From contig NC_060978.1 in the NCBI RefSeq assembly GCF_910589235.1, positions 1,671,587 to 1,735,586 on the forward strand: DNA of 64,000 bases, written 5' to 3'. Numbering within the stretch: the stretch's first letter is position 1; every line of letters starts with the position of its first letter. The translations under genes were made by a program, and so were the position numbers. A model generated the notes under the pieces. It made no database searches and was not told the origin of the DNA. It worked only from the letters and a program-made list of their open reading frames with translations. Shown here in pieces: positions 26,823-38,332 of the stretch. Source of the stretch: Vespa crabro. Its lineage: Eukaryota; Arthropoda; Insecta; Hymenoptera; Vespidae.

Positions 26823-26912
26823 TACATATATATAAATACAAATATATAGCTCGATAAAAAAGCTCACCCAAAATTTGGATCCGCAAAATTGATCCATAGT
26901 TTGATTTTCCAT
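13576..26912 (-). CDS. MRP: ABC transporter subfamily C, multidrug resistance-associated protein 1 type
   Basis: Exons in order: 26912-26868, 26270-25971, 25780-25643, 25554-25444, 25347-25148, 24892-24707, 24622-23989, 23866-23720, 23623-23539, 23467-23268, 23187-22686, 22134-21957, 21897-21771, 21677-21452, one of three alternatives (20211-19991, 19439-19219, 16597-16377), 15416-15236, 15123-15015, 14916-14790, 14641-14119, 14008-13762, 13690-13576. Every alternative gives 1533 aa (human MRP1 1531). It is an ATP-driven exporter of glutathione and other conjugates, probably in the plasma membrane. The N-terminal TMD0 is present (MENQTMDQFCGSKFW start, like MRP1). NBD1: Walker A GSVGSGKSS about 655, LSGGQ 745, Walker B ending in Asp (DD), the known MRP asymmetry. 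NBD2: Walker A GRTGAGKSS about 1327, LSVGQ 1430, Walker B with DE at 1454. The C-terminus ends YSMAKDAGLVA. Confidence 0.96.
13762..14641 (-). other. NBD2-encoding exons of the MRP gene
   Basis: Exons 14641-14119 and 14008-13762 carry the second nucleotide-binding domain: Walker A GIVGRTGAGKSSLTL, Q-loop IIPQDPVLFSGTL, signature LSVGQRQL, Walker B VLVLDEATAAVD and H-loop IAHRLNT. All catalytic residues are intact, including the glutamate after Walker B. The intron between them contains a 28-nt poly-A/poly-T tract that could cause sequencing slippage but does not touch the exons. Confidence 0.93.
14715..14755. repeat. Poly-A/poly-T tract in an MRP intron
   Basis: About 40 A on the plus strand with one C interruption, lying in a short intron of the MRP gene. 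Confidence 0.95.
15681..15754 (-). promoter_or_regulatory. Candidate docking site for mutually exclusive splicing (MRP)
   Basis: A 75-nt, GC-richer island in the last intron of the alternative-exon cluster, about 265 nt upstream of the downstream constitutive exon. Its transcript segment 15754-15738 (GUACAUAUUGGUGGACC) is complementary to intron sequence 103 nt downstream of the first alternative exon (19888-19872): 15 Watson-Crick pairs, one G-U and one mismatch. Other parts match segments near 16926-16961 and 15890-15905 less well. It has no coding similarity to the alternative exons. The complementarity is seen directly; a splicing role is inferred from the insect docking-site/selector model. 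Confidence 0.45.
15890..15905 (-). promoter_or_regulatory. Weak candidate selector near alternative exon C
   Basis: The transcript of this segment could pair with 15704-15719 in the docking island through 11 Watson-Crick and 2 G-U pairs over 16 positions. It lies downstream of alternative exon C and would form a local hairpin. This pairing is close to what chance could give. Confidence 0.2.
16377..16597 (-). CDS. MRP: MRP mutually exclusive exon, variant C (221 nt)
   Basis: Third in transcript order. It enters in phase 1 and leaves in phase 0, using acceptor TTGTAG and donor GTAATT. It encodes about residues 1027-1100: a transmembrane helix of TMD2 and the following cytoplasmic coupling-helix loop. 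Its motif TFFDTTPTGRIISRFAKD is homologous to the same region of the other two variants and of human MRP1 (SFFERTPSG). Compared with them it has a distinctive helix (CDLAPQLGCWLAARQ). Length and phase match the alternatives exactly. Confidence 0.92.
16926..16961 (-). promoter_or_regulatory. Weak candidate selector between alternative exons B and C
   Basis: A GC-richer patch in an AT-rich 2.6 kb intron. Its transcript contains CAUAACAUG, fully complementary (9 of 9) to 15699-15707 in the docking island. A second 6-nt match (16956-16961 with 15681-15686) and a short GGUG match lie in the same order. Pairing would loop out exon C. Confidence 0.28.
17271..17342. repeat. Poly-A followed by (CAAA)n
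   Basis: About 46 A residues followed by six CAAA units, lying in the intron between alternative exons B and C of MRP. Confidence 0.95.
19219..19439 (-). CDS. MRP: MRP mutually exclusive exon, variant B (221 nt)
   Basis: Second in transcript order. Acceptor ATTGTAG, donor GTATGATA, phases 1 and 0 as in the other variants. It encodes a TMD2 helix (GLTVLGTAFFAAKGMVIAS) and the coupling loop MSFFDQTPTGRILSRLGKD. The ending is WISCLFR. Sequence identity to variants A and C is clear in the coupling loop and lower in the helix, as expected for old tandem exon duplications under separate selection. Confidence 0.92.
19872..19888 (-). promoter_or_regulatory. Candidate selector downstream of alternative exon A
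   Basis: The transcript reads GGUCCACCAAUGGGUAC. It can pair with 15738-15754 over all 17 positions with one mismatch and one G-U. It sits 103 nt after the donor of exon A, so pairing would bring exon A next to the downstream constitutive exon and loop out B and C. Confidence 0.42.
19991..20211 (-). CDS. MRP: MRP mutually exclusive exon, variant A (221 nt)
   Basis: First in transcript order. Acceptor ATTTCAG, donor GTATGTGA, phases 1 and 0. It encodes a TMD2 helix (MLAQLALVIGCLRSSKLL) and the coupling loop VGFFDTTPSGRILNRFGKD, ending AWLFCLAS. It is of the same length as variants B and C. Its SPVGFFDTTPSG loop is the closest of the three to human MRP1 (SPMSFFERTPSG). Confidence 0.92.
22686..23467 (-). 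other. NBD1-encoding exons of the MRP gene
   Basis: Exons 23467-23268 and 23187-22686 encode nucleotide-binding domain 1: Walker A VVGSVGSGKSS, Q-loop region YVSQQAWIQN, signature NLSGGQKQR, Walker B IYFLDDPLSAVD and H-loop THDIVYLPEVD. The residue after Walker B is Asp rather than Glu, as in vertebrate MRP1, where NBD1 binds but barely hydrolyses ATP. Confidence 0.92.
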
Positions 26913-27253
26913 ATCGATACATTTAATCTTTCACTGATCTTTCCTTGTATATGTGGTATGAGTATTTTCAAGGACCTAGTAAAAAGAATTTGTGGAATTA
27001 TACATACACATGCTATTCGAGGCCAATACACCTCTTTTTCTTTCTTTTTTTTCTCTCTCTCTCTCTCTTTCTCATTCTCTCCCTCTTTCCCGCCACCGAC
27101 ACGACATCCCATTATCCCATTTTTTCCTCTTAGATAATATATAATTCACGTTGTTCGTAACACACTATTAAGGATAAAAAAAAAAAAAAAAAAAAAAAGA
27201 AAAAGGAAAGAAAGAGAAAAAAAAAGAACAAATATCACAGACACAACACTCAC

Positions 27254-27440
27254 CTAATGCACGAGATGTAATTTATTATGCCCGTCTACGGCTATACTTA
27301 GTAAATCAAATCTTTCCTGGTTAATTGTCTGAATAAATCACAAAACTACGAATAACACTTGAAACAACATTACCCATTAACGGGCAAATAGAGACTGCAA
27401 GGGATTGCGTTCAGGCTAACTGAACTCTGCGTCGAACCGT
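27254..27440 (-). promoter_or_regulatory. Probable non-coding first exon of MRP
   Basis: On the minus strand a strong donor, GCATTAG followed by GTGAGTG, ends a GC-richer stretch at 27254. The ATG-containing exon lies 340 nt downstream and is preceded by an AG acceptor candidate. Together these suggest a 5' UTR exon. Its 5' end is a guess. Confidence 0.35.
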
Positions 27441-27716
27441 TGACTGAAACTTTAAAATGGCCAACAGATGGCTCCATTAATAAACTCAGTCACTGCAGAG
27501 GAATTTAACCAATGAGATGGCTCAGATGATGTCATTTGAAAGCGACATTGATTGTAACGTTTGAATTGTGCAATTGTCATCTTAATATTTTTAAAGAATA
27601 CGACATTCGATAAATCTACAATGCTTAACTTATTTGCTTTCCTTTTTTTCTCTCTCTCTCTCCCTCTCTCTTTTTTCTTTTTTGCACCTTTCGTACAAGT
27701 AATTTGTTTTAACAAG

Positions 27717-27747
<31 letters not shown>

Positions 27748-28192
27748 AACAACAAAAAGTCAAAAACATAAAAAAAGAAAAGAAGAACGGAAAGGACGAA
27801 CGAAAAGGAAAAAAGAAGAGATATAAGAAAAAGAACCGATAAAGAAATAAATCAAATATTGAGATATATTTCATAGTATTTGTGTTTAATGAAAAAGAAT
27901 TCCCCGACAATAATAATTTGTTATAATAGCTTTTAGTTTCTTTCTTATTTGTTTTAATCACATAGGAGGTCTTTATATAATGACATCTTCCATAATACTA
28001 TCTTGTGCAATAGTCGTCAGTTTGTCAGTCAACAATGTCTGTATGTTATCTGTTATCTATACATCACATAAAAAAGTGATGAATATATTCGTTTATTAAT
28101 CTCACGTCCCTTTAGAATGTATGATATAGAAAAGATATACGTGAGAATTAAAATTTCATCATCATTCGTATAATTTTAAAGGCTATATAAAA

Positions 28193-28269
28193 ATACACAC
28201 ATACACACACATACATACATACACACATACATACATACACACATACATATATACATACTTACATACACA
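28193..28269. repeat. (ACAC/ACAT)n microsatellite
   Basis: Mixed CACA and CATA tetramers over about 75 bases, visible directly. Confidence 0.95.
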
Positions 28270-30891
28270 AATGTATACCTACATAAAATAATATGTACAT
28301 AATATAATGATACGTCATACTGAGCGCTGTTTGAGGTAACATATGAATGCGTTTTTCATTAATTTTATTAAATATGTAAATAAATTAAATAAATTTTATT
28401 TTATTTTATTTCTTATCAAAAGAAATGAAATAAAATGTTATTATATAAAATAACGTCAGTGTTTTATAAAAAGAAAATCTTTTAGAATAGAAATGACCCA
28501 TACAAATATAGAAAGTAAAAAGTGAAAAGAACTAAATAGTATATAGCTTTTATAGATATATCGTTATCATAATGGATTACTTGGATTTAGAATCTGACCT
28601 TGAAAGTATCGCGAACAGGTTCTTTCGAATTACCACTGATTTCTGATATTGCACAATATTACACACATATATTCTATTCTATCAATCTCGTAAACAAACC
28701 TATGATTATTCAATAAATTATATTAATTGTTCTTTTAAATACAGATATTAATATACGGAAAATAATTAATTAAATTTTTCAAATTTCCTGGTATATAATT
28801 TATATATATAAATATCTTTGTCAAAACTTTTGTTATCATTAATAATTTTCATAATGATGACATAATAATTTTGGTAATATATCAAACGAGAAATTAATTA
28901 TGAAATACTTATATTATATAATTACAAATCAATATTACTATCCTCTTTTCATATGAACTTTTTATAATATATTGCCGAAATTTATATTAATTTATTTAAT
29001 ACATGTACTTTAATATATATATATATATATCATGTTAGAGATTTGTTTGTTTTTTTTTAAAGTACTATAATTAGTTCTTTAAAAATGATTATTCCACTCA
29101 CCAAAAAAAAAAAGAAAAAAAAAAAAAAGAAAAAAAGAAGAAAAAATATTCAACACCAAGAGATTGATATCAATGGCAACGATTGATGTCACTTTAAGAT
29201 GGTAAGAGATATATATTCTTCACGAAGTTAACGGGTTGAATCCAGACAACAGTACAGTGTGAATGATTATGCAGTATTTTTTTCTTTTTCTATATACAGA
29301 ATAAATATCTCGAATTGCAGACTGTTACGTTCTATCAAGAAATCATGAATAAGTAGGAATTAAATTTATTACCATACTGACAAAAAAGAATACACATCAT
29401 ATTTTTAAGTTTTGATAAGATATATAATTGTGATGTTATCTTTCTTTTTTGTTTTCTTTTTTTATCTCTTAAATGGCGATATTCGATTATTTTTTAATAT
29501 ATCATTGCGATAAAGAAAAAGTATATTCTAAAAATGTGACAAGCTTTATGCTCATGTAACAAATTAGTCAGACTGATTCTTGATCAGAATGAATCATAAG
29601 TAAAGTGAGAGATATCGATCGATCAACTTATCTATCATGACTTGCAATATCAATGCTCATGCAATATAATGTTCTGTAGCTCCTTTTAAATACCAAATTG
29701 AACGGTATTGCTTTAATTGGACAATATTGTATGATTCTGACACAATCATTTTAGACGCATGTCATATAATGATAAAGAGTTTAAAGTCTCTCCAAAATTT
29801 AAACGAAATTATTAAAAAAAATTTGTTATCGATGAAATTGCGCATATACTCTTTTAATTATATATATATATTTATTATATATATTTAATATATATATTAT
29901 ATATATATATATATATATATTTAATTTTATATATACATATATACATATACACACATAATTATTTTTAATATACTTTTAAAGAGTTAACATTTTAATATTT
30001 TTTATCAATTAACTTTGTTTGAAACGGAAAGCAAACTTGTAAAACATTTTAAATGGATTGATAGAACCATGGTCAAATTGTTTCGAGGCGTCGCTTAAAT
30101 GTATCCATTTGACCCCCATTTGATTGACTGAAAGAATTGTTATATAAATATACGAACAAAGAAAAGGAAAGAAGTAAAACTGTATGACATAATCATCCTA
30201 TCATTATACTGTAATTAGTTCCCCTTTGAGTTCATTACAATAAACGTAATTATTTATTGTGTTTGTTTATGTAAACAACTTAAGTGTAAAAAAAGAAAAA
30301 AAAAAAAAAAACAATAAAATGTTTTGTCGTTTTTCTCAATATAATGAAATTATTTATTAACATTATAAGTTCTAAAATTTAAATAATTGAAATAATTTTT
30401 AAAACATTTTTTTAATTTTATTATTCAGTTTTATATTGTTATATATAAATTTAATGTTTTAATAGTTTTAAAATTATAATAAATTTACTAAAATTTTTGT
30501 TACCTTAATATTATATATACAAAGAAATATAATTGCTGGTTAAACAGAATTATAATAAATAATTCATGCTCCTGTAAAAAAAAAGGGTTAATTGATGATA
30601 TTATTTTAATGTTGCTTAATTTAATCATACGATATAGTTTACCATTATGACATACTACATTGTTGGACTAAATCAAAGTATATAATAATATTTTACAATG
30701 GAAAAAGTTTTATATCTAATCACATAAAGAGTAGATTGAATATAATTAAGATAAACAGTATAATTTATTTTTTGTGCAATTTATATACCTTTATGTGCAT
30801 TATTATTTTAGAAAACAATAAGATTTTGATTTTAGAATTAAGTGTATTAGAAATATATTTATAATGTAGGATATTGATTCCTTATAAAAAT

Positions 30892-33800
30892 CTAATACGT
30901 TTGGGTACTACTAAACAAAAGTGTTAATAATTCTGGTTCAGATAAATTTCTTTTATATTTCTGAACCATATCCTGAATCTTCAATCTTCTTCTAACATGT
31001 GGTGGATGATAGCTATAAAAAAAGTATAAGAATGTGATGAATTTGTAAAAAATAAAATACATTACCGTTTATAGAAGATAATAAGATATAATTTTCTATG
31101 AAAATATTTTTAATTTTTAAACGAGAAGAGTTTACAATGAGTCATTTAAAAATATGTTTGGAATAATCATTATTACCTGTCATTATCAAGTCTTTTACGC
31201 CGACCCATATTTAACGCCGTTTGCCTAACAAGAGTACCTAATACTCTTCTAGATACAACCATTCCATCAATCAATGGAGTGGCTAAATTTATTCTAGAAG
31301 TTGGACCTTGTAATCTGACTCTCATGAGACCACTAGCAAGGGATTGAAGAAAAATTACTTGTACATCAGAAGGTTGAACTGTTCTACAATATTCTAAACC
31401 AGTATGTGTAAATGGTAGAATATCTCCTATAAAATTAATTATAAATATTTTATTAAAATTAAACGATATAAATGTATATTAACATAATATCCATACCAAT
31501 TGGAAAATGGGTATAATCTTCCAAGCTTTCTAGCCATACCACCATAATTCTTGTATCTGTTTGTATCGGTAAAGCATGTTTTGTTGTTCTTCTTGGTTTA
31601 ACAGGATCCGCACTTGAGGAACTAGGTGGACCTGAGCCTGAAAAACTTGATGGTTGTTTTTCAAAATCAAGCGACATTGTTCTTGAATTCTGTGGAATGG
31701 TACAGGAACGAGATCCACCACTTTCACTAATACTTCTTTCAAACCAAGCTACATATAATCCAAAATATATGAAAATTAATTAAAACAAAAGACATCGTCC
31801 ATTATTTCCTAATTTACATAATACTTACATTGACCATTACTAGTGTCACTTGTATAACTAGCTTCTTCTAACGAATCTGAATTTGTCATTATAAATGACT
31901 GTGTTGGTACAACAAATGCAATTTCTGCACTGACATCCGCCCAATATAGTACATGTGTATCACCATTATAAAGAGAACCACCATGATCACTAGTAGTTGA
32001 TTGTGAAACATTCATTTGTGGAGTTACTTTCCATGAGGTGTAAACATGGCCAGTCCAACCAGCATGTGCAGAAACTGTTACTGGCCAACCAAGTGAATTA
32101 AGAAATTCCAAAAAATTTGGTGATACATTTTTTTCATGAAGCTACAAAATATTAACATTTATTAACCATATGTCCTCTATGTTAAACGTTTTTTCTTTTC
32201 CTTTGTTAAGGCAAGACATAATTTAAAGAATAAAAAATATATAAAATTCTTACTACATTGGACAATATTTCGGGTGCTGTTTTCTGACCTGCTTTGACAT
32301 AAAATATATGAACAGTATCACATGTTCTTGAACTAATATTATCTAATGTTTCCAAATCTGTACAAAATCCTGGAATAGTAGGATCTAAAGCAGTAAGAGT
32401 ACTATTTCCGGACTCTTCACTTTCTCTATTTTCAATATTGAGAAAACCAAAGTGACTTAAAAATAAACGAGCAGTTTGGAATTCGTGACATATTTGTGGT
32501 GGTGCACATTCCTCAGTTTTTTCATCTATTTCCTTATTACTGACATCATCATATTTTTTTTCTAGATTTATCTGACGTTCCAGCAACTGCGATAATAGCT
32601 CATGTTCGTTTCTAATTGATTCGTTATCATTCATAACAGCTTCAAGGCTAGGTATTGACTCATCTCTGTTTTAAAATGTTTATTATATTTCTATATTAGA
32701 TTAGAGTATATAGTGTTATAGTATAATATATTGTTGGCAACTAAGTGATTGCGGATTTTGTCGTTTCCTTCTTATTTGAAATCCGGCAATCACTTAGTTG
32801 CCAACCCAATAGTATTAAAAAAAAAAAAAAAATATATATATATATAAATAATACATACACTTTGCAGTGAGGTATTCTATCTACATTGTCCGGAAAAAAT
32901 TTAGGCTTATAATCCGTTCTTGGTGCCGCTTCATTCAATGGTAAAGGTCGACCAGGATTTGTATTTACGCTTCTAATACTAGATCTATGACGTGGCAAAT
33001 GTCGTAATTGCAGAGTCCATGCGTGCCTACCAAATGGTCCGCGTATTAAAACGGTTACTGTAGGTTGTGGATCCTGATCATTTCCTAAAGGTTCTTCTAA
33101 TAAAGCTAGAATCGTTGCATTTTCGGCAACAAAATAACGGAATCTTTCAACTGCTGCTTGTCGAGCAACGCGACCACCAGTCCAACTATTGCAATGCCGA
33201 AGCAACGATACTTCATCCAGTAAAGATGACAATGACTGTGCACCACAAGCACTAGGAAAATAACCGACCTAACAATAAGACAAATCAATTATTATATATT
33301 ATAGTAATTACAATCAATATTAAGGGAGAAATTATAATAAATACCTGTTCTAATATTATTGTAAGAAGAGCTTCTGCAGCATCTCTAACACGCATAGATG
33401 CTGGCTTTAGTTCTTTTTCATCCTTCATTTTAATTGGTTCACCTGGTTTACCAATACTTTTTGTACCTGATACTCCTAATTCTACTACTTCTAATACTGT
33501 TGTTAAACAATCTTTATCCTATAAAATTGCATATTATTATCACATTTAGAATAAGTTGTATTTTTTTTTTTTCTTTATTGATACAATAAGATTAACCTGT
33601 AGTAATTGAGAATGAGCAGTTAACCAGGTCGTTAAACAACCAAATGCTGCTACAATAGAAGAATGCAAATCTTTGGAATGTGCTGGAGGAGGTCGCCAAC
33701 ATTGATATGCAATATAATCACATAACCATTTCACAGCTCGTTTGCATTCCAAAGCATCTACAAAACAAAATTAATATCTGTCTTATTTTTGACTTTTAAA

Positions 33801-36688
33801 AGTATGACCTTTTTTTAAAATTATTAGAACGTTTATCAAACCTGTGAGTTTCCTTGCTGCAAAAGTATATATTAGAAATAAATATATATTAACAATGAAA
33901 TTTGATAATATAAATTGATATATTTAATGTTGAATATTACCTGTTTCTCGAATTCGTGTTCTTGCCAATCCTGATAACATTTCAAGTGCAGCCAGTGAAA
34001 TGTTTAAATCTGTTTTCCATGAAGATATCAACCTGTGACAAACGAGATACGTGGCTCGTACGAAAAGAGCATGTGCCGAATCTGAAACATTATATCATTT
34101 TAATATGATTTGGTATTGATAAAATTATATAATGTGATATTATTTAATGAAATTGGAATTTTGATATATGCAGGGTTGTGAGAAAACACTCTCTTTAAAA
34201 TATATTTTCTTGAAGGAATAAAAATAAGATAAAATGAACACAGAAACGATTACACTCCAGAGATTTGGCAAGTAATTGCAGTACCAAGGTGAATAGTACT
34301 CGTATTTACCGAATGCAATGCATTCCTCTTGAAGAGTTGCTATATCAGAGGCATCACCGAGCGAACGTTGATCACTGGATATGCTTATTTGACTGGCTGA
34401 ATCGCTGGTAACTATCAAGCGATGATGAGTACAATGGCAAATGCACAACAGAACACAATATATAATAATAAAAAAGAATAACATTTCACAAAAGCATGTG
34501 TGAAGCAGGTACAATGAAAGGTGATATTAAGCACCATGCTTTCACTCTGCATTATCATACTGAGTTACAGTAATGTAGTGTATAAGGCTTTAAATAAATG
34601 TTAATAAAAAAATGTTACTTCTTTAATTAGATATAGCAGGTAGCTCTGGCTACTCTCTATTAGCATAAAACAAAATAATTTCTATAATAATTTCTTATAT
34701 ATTTGTTACAAAATGTAACTCAGGACAGTGCATTTAAAATTTATATTTTCAAGCCAATATTTTTTTTTTTTTTTAACAAACCTGAAGATAATAAATTAAC
34801 TGTTGCATCATTTGGTACTGCATCTGGCTGGGTGACTTGTTCAACCTCTTCTGCTGCAGCAGAATCTTGTACACTTAATAAAAGACCTCCTAAAAAAAAT
34901 AAATATATGTATATATATATAAATATTGTAAAATAATATTTCCTTAAAAGAATGTATTTCTTTATAACTTACCTAGAAGCATATGAGTATTTTGTGGATC
35001 AGTTTCTACTTGTAATGCATTGATAAGCAAATTCATCAATCTTGATTTTAATTGTGCAAAGGTTACTTGAGTTTTTTCAGAAGATGTGTTTGGAAATGTT
35101 GGAAGTTCTTTGATAGGGAGATTCTACAAATAATACTTTTTAATTAAACTAGATATTTATGATATATTATGAAGATCATCATGAATCTATATTACCTGAA
35201 AGTGTAATGGTAATGCCAACATCGATATAAGTAAATGTATCGAAGCTCGTCTTAAATCTGGTTTTGAAACTATATTAGATTTTAATTTTAAATCTTTCTC
35301 AGGTAGTACAAGTTCCAAAGCAGATAATACTGCAGGTACTAATACTTGTACACCGTTCAAGTCTAAACGAAATAAATCGGACGAATTTAAAAGAATATAT
35401 GCTAATGTTTCACCACACTCTCTTGTCTATAAAACACATAAAAACATCTAAATTATAATTACTCATAATAATTTAAGTAAATTAAATAATAAAGATGCTT
35501 ACATCATCTAATTTGAGACCATGATGCATTGCTTGATAAAACCTTGCTAAATAAACTGGCAATATTTCTTCTCCAGTTTTTTTGGCACAAAAGATTCTAC
35601 AGAGTGCACCCATAGCTTCTGCTCTACCTGATTCATAACGATCTATACAAAGTGTAGGAGGTACTTCACTAACAGTTTCTTGTAATGAACTTGGCCCATC
35701 TACAAGTACTGAAGATGGACGTTTTGATGCTCCTGATGGTTCTAAAATATATAATATTATATATATATATATAAAATATAATAACTCTATGTACGATAAA
35801 ATAACGTACGTGGTAAATTTTGTGACCATCCATTTGTTCCTATAAATGCAGCTTCGAATAACCATTCACCAAAAAGATGTAATATACTATTGCATTTAGG
35901 TCTTCCTGGTGCTAAAGGAGGTCGAATATCTTGACCAAGTGACGTCATAGCTATAAATATAGAATACATCATTTTATTATGAATTTATATGATAATAAAA
36001 TCATCTTATATATAAATGTATAAATTCATGAATTATCTTACAAGTTGTACTAGATGCTGATGATGGCCCTGAATTTGATATCAACATTGGGGGTGTACTA
36101 GATACGCGACTGGTTGTTAAACCAATTAAAGAAGCTTTTGGTATCCCTATATAATCAAAGCAAAAAGTTAAAATTAACAACAGATTTTTTTAAACTGTTA
36201 TTCCTCTTGTATGTTAACTTCCACATGAAAGACCTTTTCTGCTATTGTAATAATATAAAGAAAAAGAGTATGAAGGTAATAGATGAAGTGATATACACAT
36301 TAAAAATAGCATAAGAAATATGACAGCAAGGAAAAGTATAAGATGCTGAATACCCTTAGTAACCGCAGAAGGTGTAACACTGAAACTTTTGGCAAGTCGG
36401 CGTTGTGTTGGAGGTGTAGGGGAGGGTTGTGGTTGGTCCTTGCCACTTGATCTGTCCCACCCAACACCTATGTTTCCATTATTATTGGTTCCAGATGCAA
36501 TGTTGGATACGCAACATTCTTCCCAGCAACATGCTTGTGAAACTCCTAAAACAATTGTGTGAATGTGCACCCACCACCCATGAGTGATCAAGTTGTTAAG
36601 CAACTACTTGTGCTCTACAAAATGTTTGCAGAAAAAGAAATTATTAACATAAAGATAATGAATATGGAGTAAATATATATATATATAT

Positions 36689-36737
<49 letters not shown>

Positions 36738-38332
36738 GTATTTCTAAACTATACAGAGATATTTGCACAATCACATTTATTATAGGTCTGATTTAATTGA
36801 GAAAATAAACTTACCAAGAAATGCATCAACCTGTCCAGCTATTCCTTTTATAGCTTTCAAGAATATTTGTGGCAATCCCTGTAGACATGGATGTTGACAA
36901 GGATCTATAACATTTGGGCTAGCAATAGCATATTGGAAAAATGCTTGAGTTTGTGATACTACGGCTGGCCTGCATAAATCCACAGGATCTCCAATAGTTC
37001 GCAAAAGTCTGTACCATGCTTGTGCAACAGCTTCCTCCGACATAGTCAATGGCACAAGTTGTGCATCTTCTTCACCTTAAAATAAATCATAGATAATATC
37101 AGACATATTTTTATTATAAAAATTAATTTAATAAAAATATACTAACTTATTTTTAACTCTGGGAACATTGGTCCATACATGATTTGTAAAAGTCTTGCTG
37201 TGAGTGCTAGGCACACACGATTCCATTGTTCTATTAAAGCTAATCTGTGCCGCCATCGAAGGCATGATTCTCGTAATGTACGCCATAAAGGTGGAGCAGG
37301 AAAATTGCGTTCGCAAGCTACCAGCCATACCTGAAACAAAAGTTTAATTTAATATATATATATATATATATTTTTTTTGTTCAAACGATTAATATTAATT
37401 AATTGTAATAAAATTATTATTACATAATAAAAAATTCTTAATACCTCTAATAATACACCAAGTACTCTTTCACATAGCTGTTCACCAGCATCTTCTCTTG
37501 TTGCTGGTGGAGCTAATAATGCATCATTAATTCCAATAAGAAATAATAATAAACTTTCCCAAGTTTCTCTTTCTAATGATGCTGGACCTCTTGCAATTTG
37601 TTGAAGTGTTCTAAGAACTCTATGACATAATACAGCTTGTCTATTTATAGTATCACTTCCTACAAATATATAAAATAATTAATCTCACAAAAATATAATG
37701 ATATGATGGTATAAAAAGTCCAGAGTTTTTGTTTCTAAAAATGTAAGCATTAACATTGATGATTCATTGATATTGATAATTATGAATTACCTAAATCCTG
37801 ATACAAAAATGGCCAGACTATGAAAAGAGAAGAGATCAAATAGGTAAGCAAAGGAATATAAATATATTTCAAGAAGTATATAAGAAAATATAAAAGAAAT
37901 TAAAATTTTAAAATGATAATTCTTACCTTCTCCTTTTCGAGGAATAAATAAATTATGAAAATGACTTATAATCTTTCTAGCATAAAAATTTGGATCATCT
38001 ATAATTGGCCTTGGTACAGAAATTTTTGGTGTAGAATATAATGCAGATAGCCATTCACAATATACATTAACACAATCTCTAACAGTATCATGTTCAGCTA
38101 ATGGTAAAGAAAGGCCATAACAAATAACTTCCATACACCACTGTACTTCTTTATCAGTGCATAAGGGACTAGGTTCTGCTGCTTGTGTAATACCAAGATT
38201 AGCAGCTAGTTGACGTACTATAGACAATGCGACTTCTTTTCCTGCTCCAGGTGAAAACTTTTCTAGTACACTTTGACTTTCTTCTGAACCTTGTTGAATC
38301 AGAATGCTTAAAGAAGCCCATTCTGAATACAT
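30892..38332 (-). CDS. RALGAPB: Ral GTPase-activating protein subunit beta
   Basis: Exons: 38332-37927, 37659-37445, 37330-37147, 37075-36815, 36545-36354, 36146-36042, 35950-35810, 35741-35503, 35426-35196, 35123-34973, 34889-34782, 34411-34310, 34081-33941, candidate 33856-33842, 33757-33597, 33518-33345, 33268-32859, 32665-32254, 32141-31829, 31748-31497, 31426-31177, 31012-30892. Phases agree throughout, giving 1527 aa (1522 without the microexon; human 1494). The beta subunit forms a complex with catalytic RalGAP-alpha that turns off Ral GTPases downstream of Akt. It starts MYSEWASL, as human MYSEW. Family blocks include CRIFCAKKTGEEILP, EFQTARLFLSHFGFL, DPTIPGF, GWTGHVYTSW and the Rap-GAP-like C-terminal third with PLIDGMVVSRRVLGTLVRQT. 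This domain is thought to be regulatory, not catalytic, in beta. The ATG exon follows an acceptor, so a non-coding exon lies upstream. Confidence 0.95.
32731..32809. mobile_element. 79-bp mariner relic reduced to its inverted repeats
   Basis: Left arm from 32734 (TTGGCAACTAAGTGATTGCG) and right arm ending 32804 are inverted copies over about 25 bases with one inserted base, separated by about 20 bases. The right end reads TTGGGTTGGCAACTAAG in reverse complement, which resembles mariner terminal repeats of insects. TA flanks both sides. It occupies much of the 193-nt intron between RalGAP-beta exons 17 and 18. The inverted repeat is certain; the mariner assignment rests on my memory of the terminal motif. 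Confidence 0.7.
33842..33856 (-). CDS. Candidate 15-nt microexon of RalGAP-beta
   Basis: The minus strand reads an acceptor TTTTGCAG, then CAAGGAAACTCACAG, then donor GTTTGATA. It fits phase 1 on both sides and would add Ala-Arg-Lys-Leu-Thr between ...RIRE-T and D-ALECKRAV. Skipping it keeps the frame and gives a length nearer the human protein, so it is likely to be an optional exon if real. Confidence 0.45.
36673..36733. repeat. (AT)n microsatellite in a RalGAP-beta intron
   Basis: About 60 bases of AT dinucleotides with a short ACACAC interruption. Confidence 0.95.

Larger units (their letters stand above)
26913..30891. other. MRP promoter side and intergenic region to RalGAP-beta
   Basis: The MRP 5' leader and promoter should lie in 26913-27500. 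A CT-rich run occupies 27051-27070, and a 28-nt T tract on the minus strand lies near 27177-27198. From about 27500 to 30500 I see no coding exon, only microsatellites (28193-28269), poly-A tracts (27717-27745, 29103-29130) and AT-rich sequence. The stretch next to 30892 should be the RalGAP-beta 3' UTR. Confidence 0.5.

Noticed and set aside
28572..28646. 24-codon plus-strand frame starting MDYLDLESDLESIANR
   Set aside because: It looks like a first exon before a GTTCTT donor, but no following exon exists and the donor is poor.
32734..32804. miRNA-like hairpin
   Set aside because: The arms are near-perfect, extend to TA flanks and resemble mariner ends, so a transposon relic explains it better. 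No known mature miRNA sequence is recognised.
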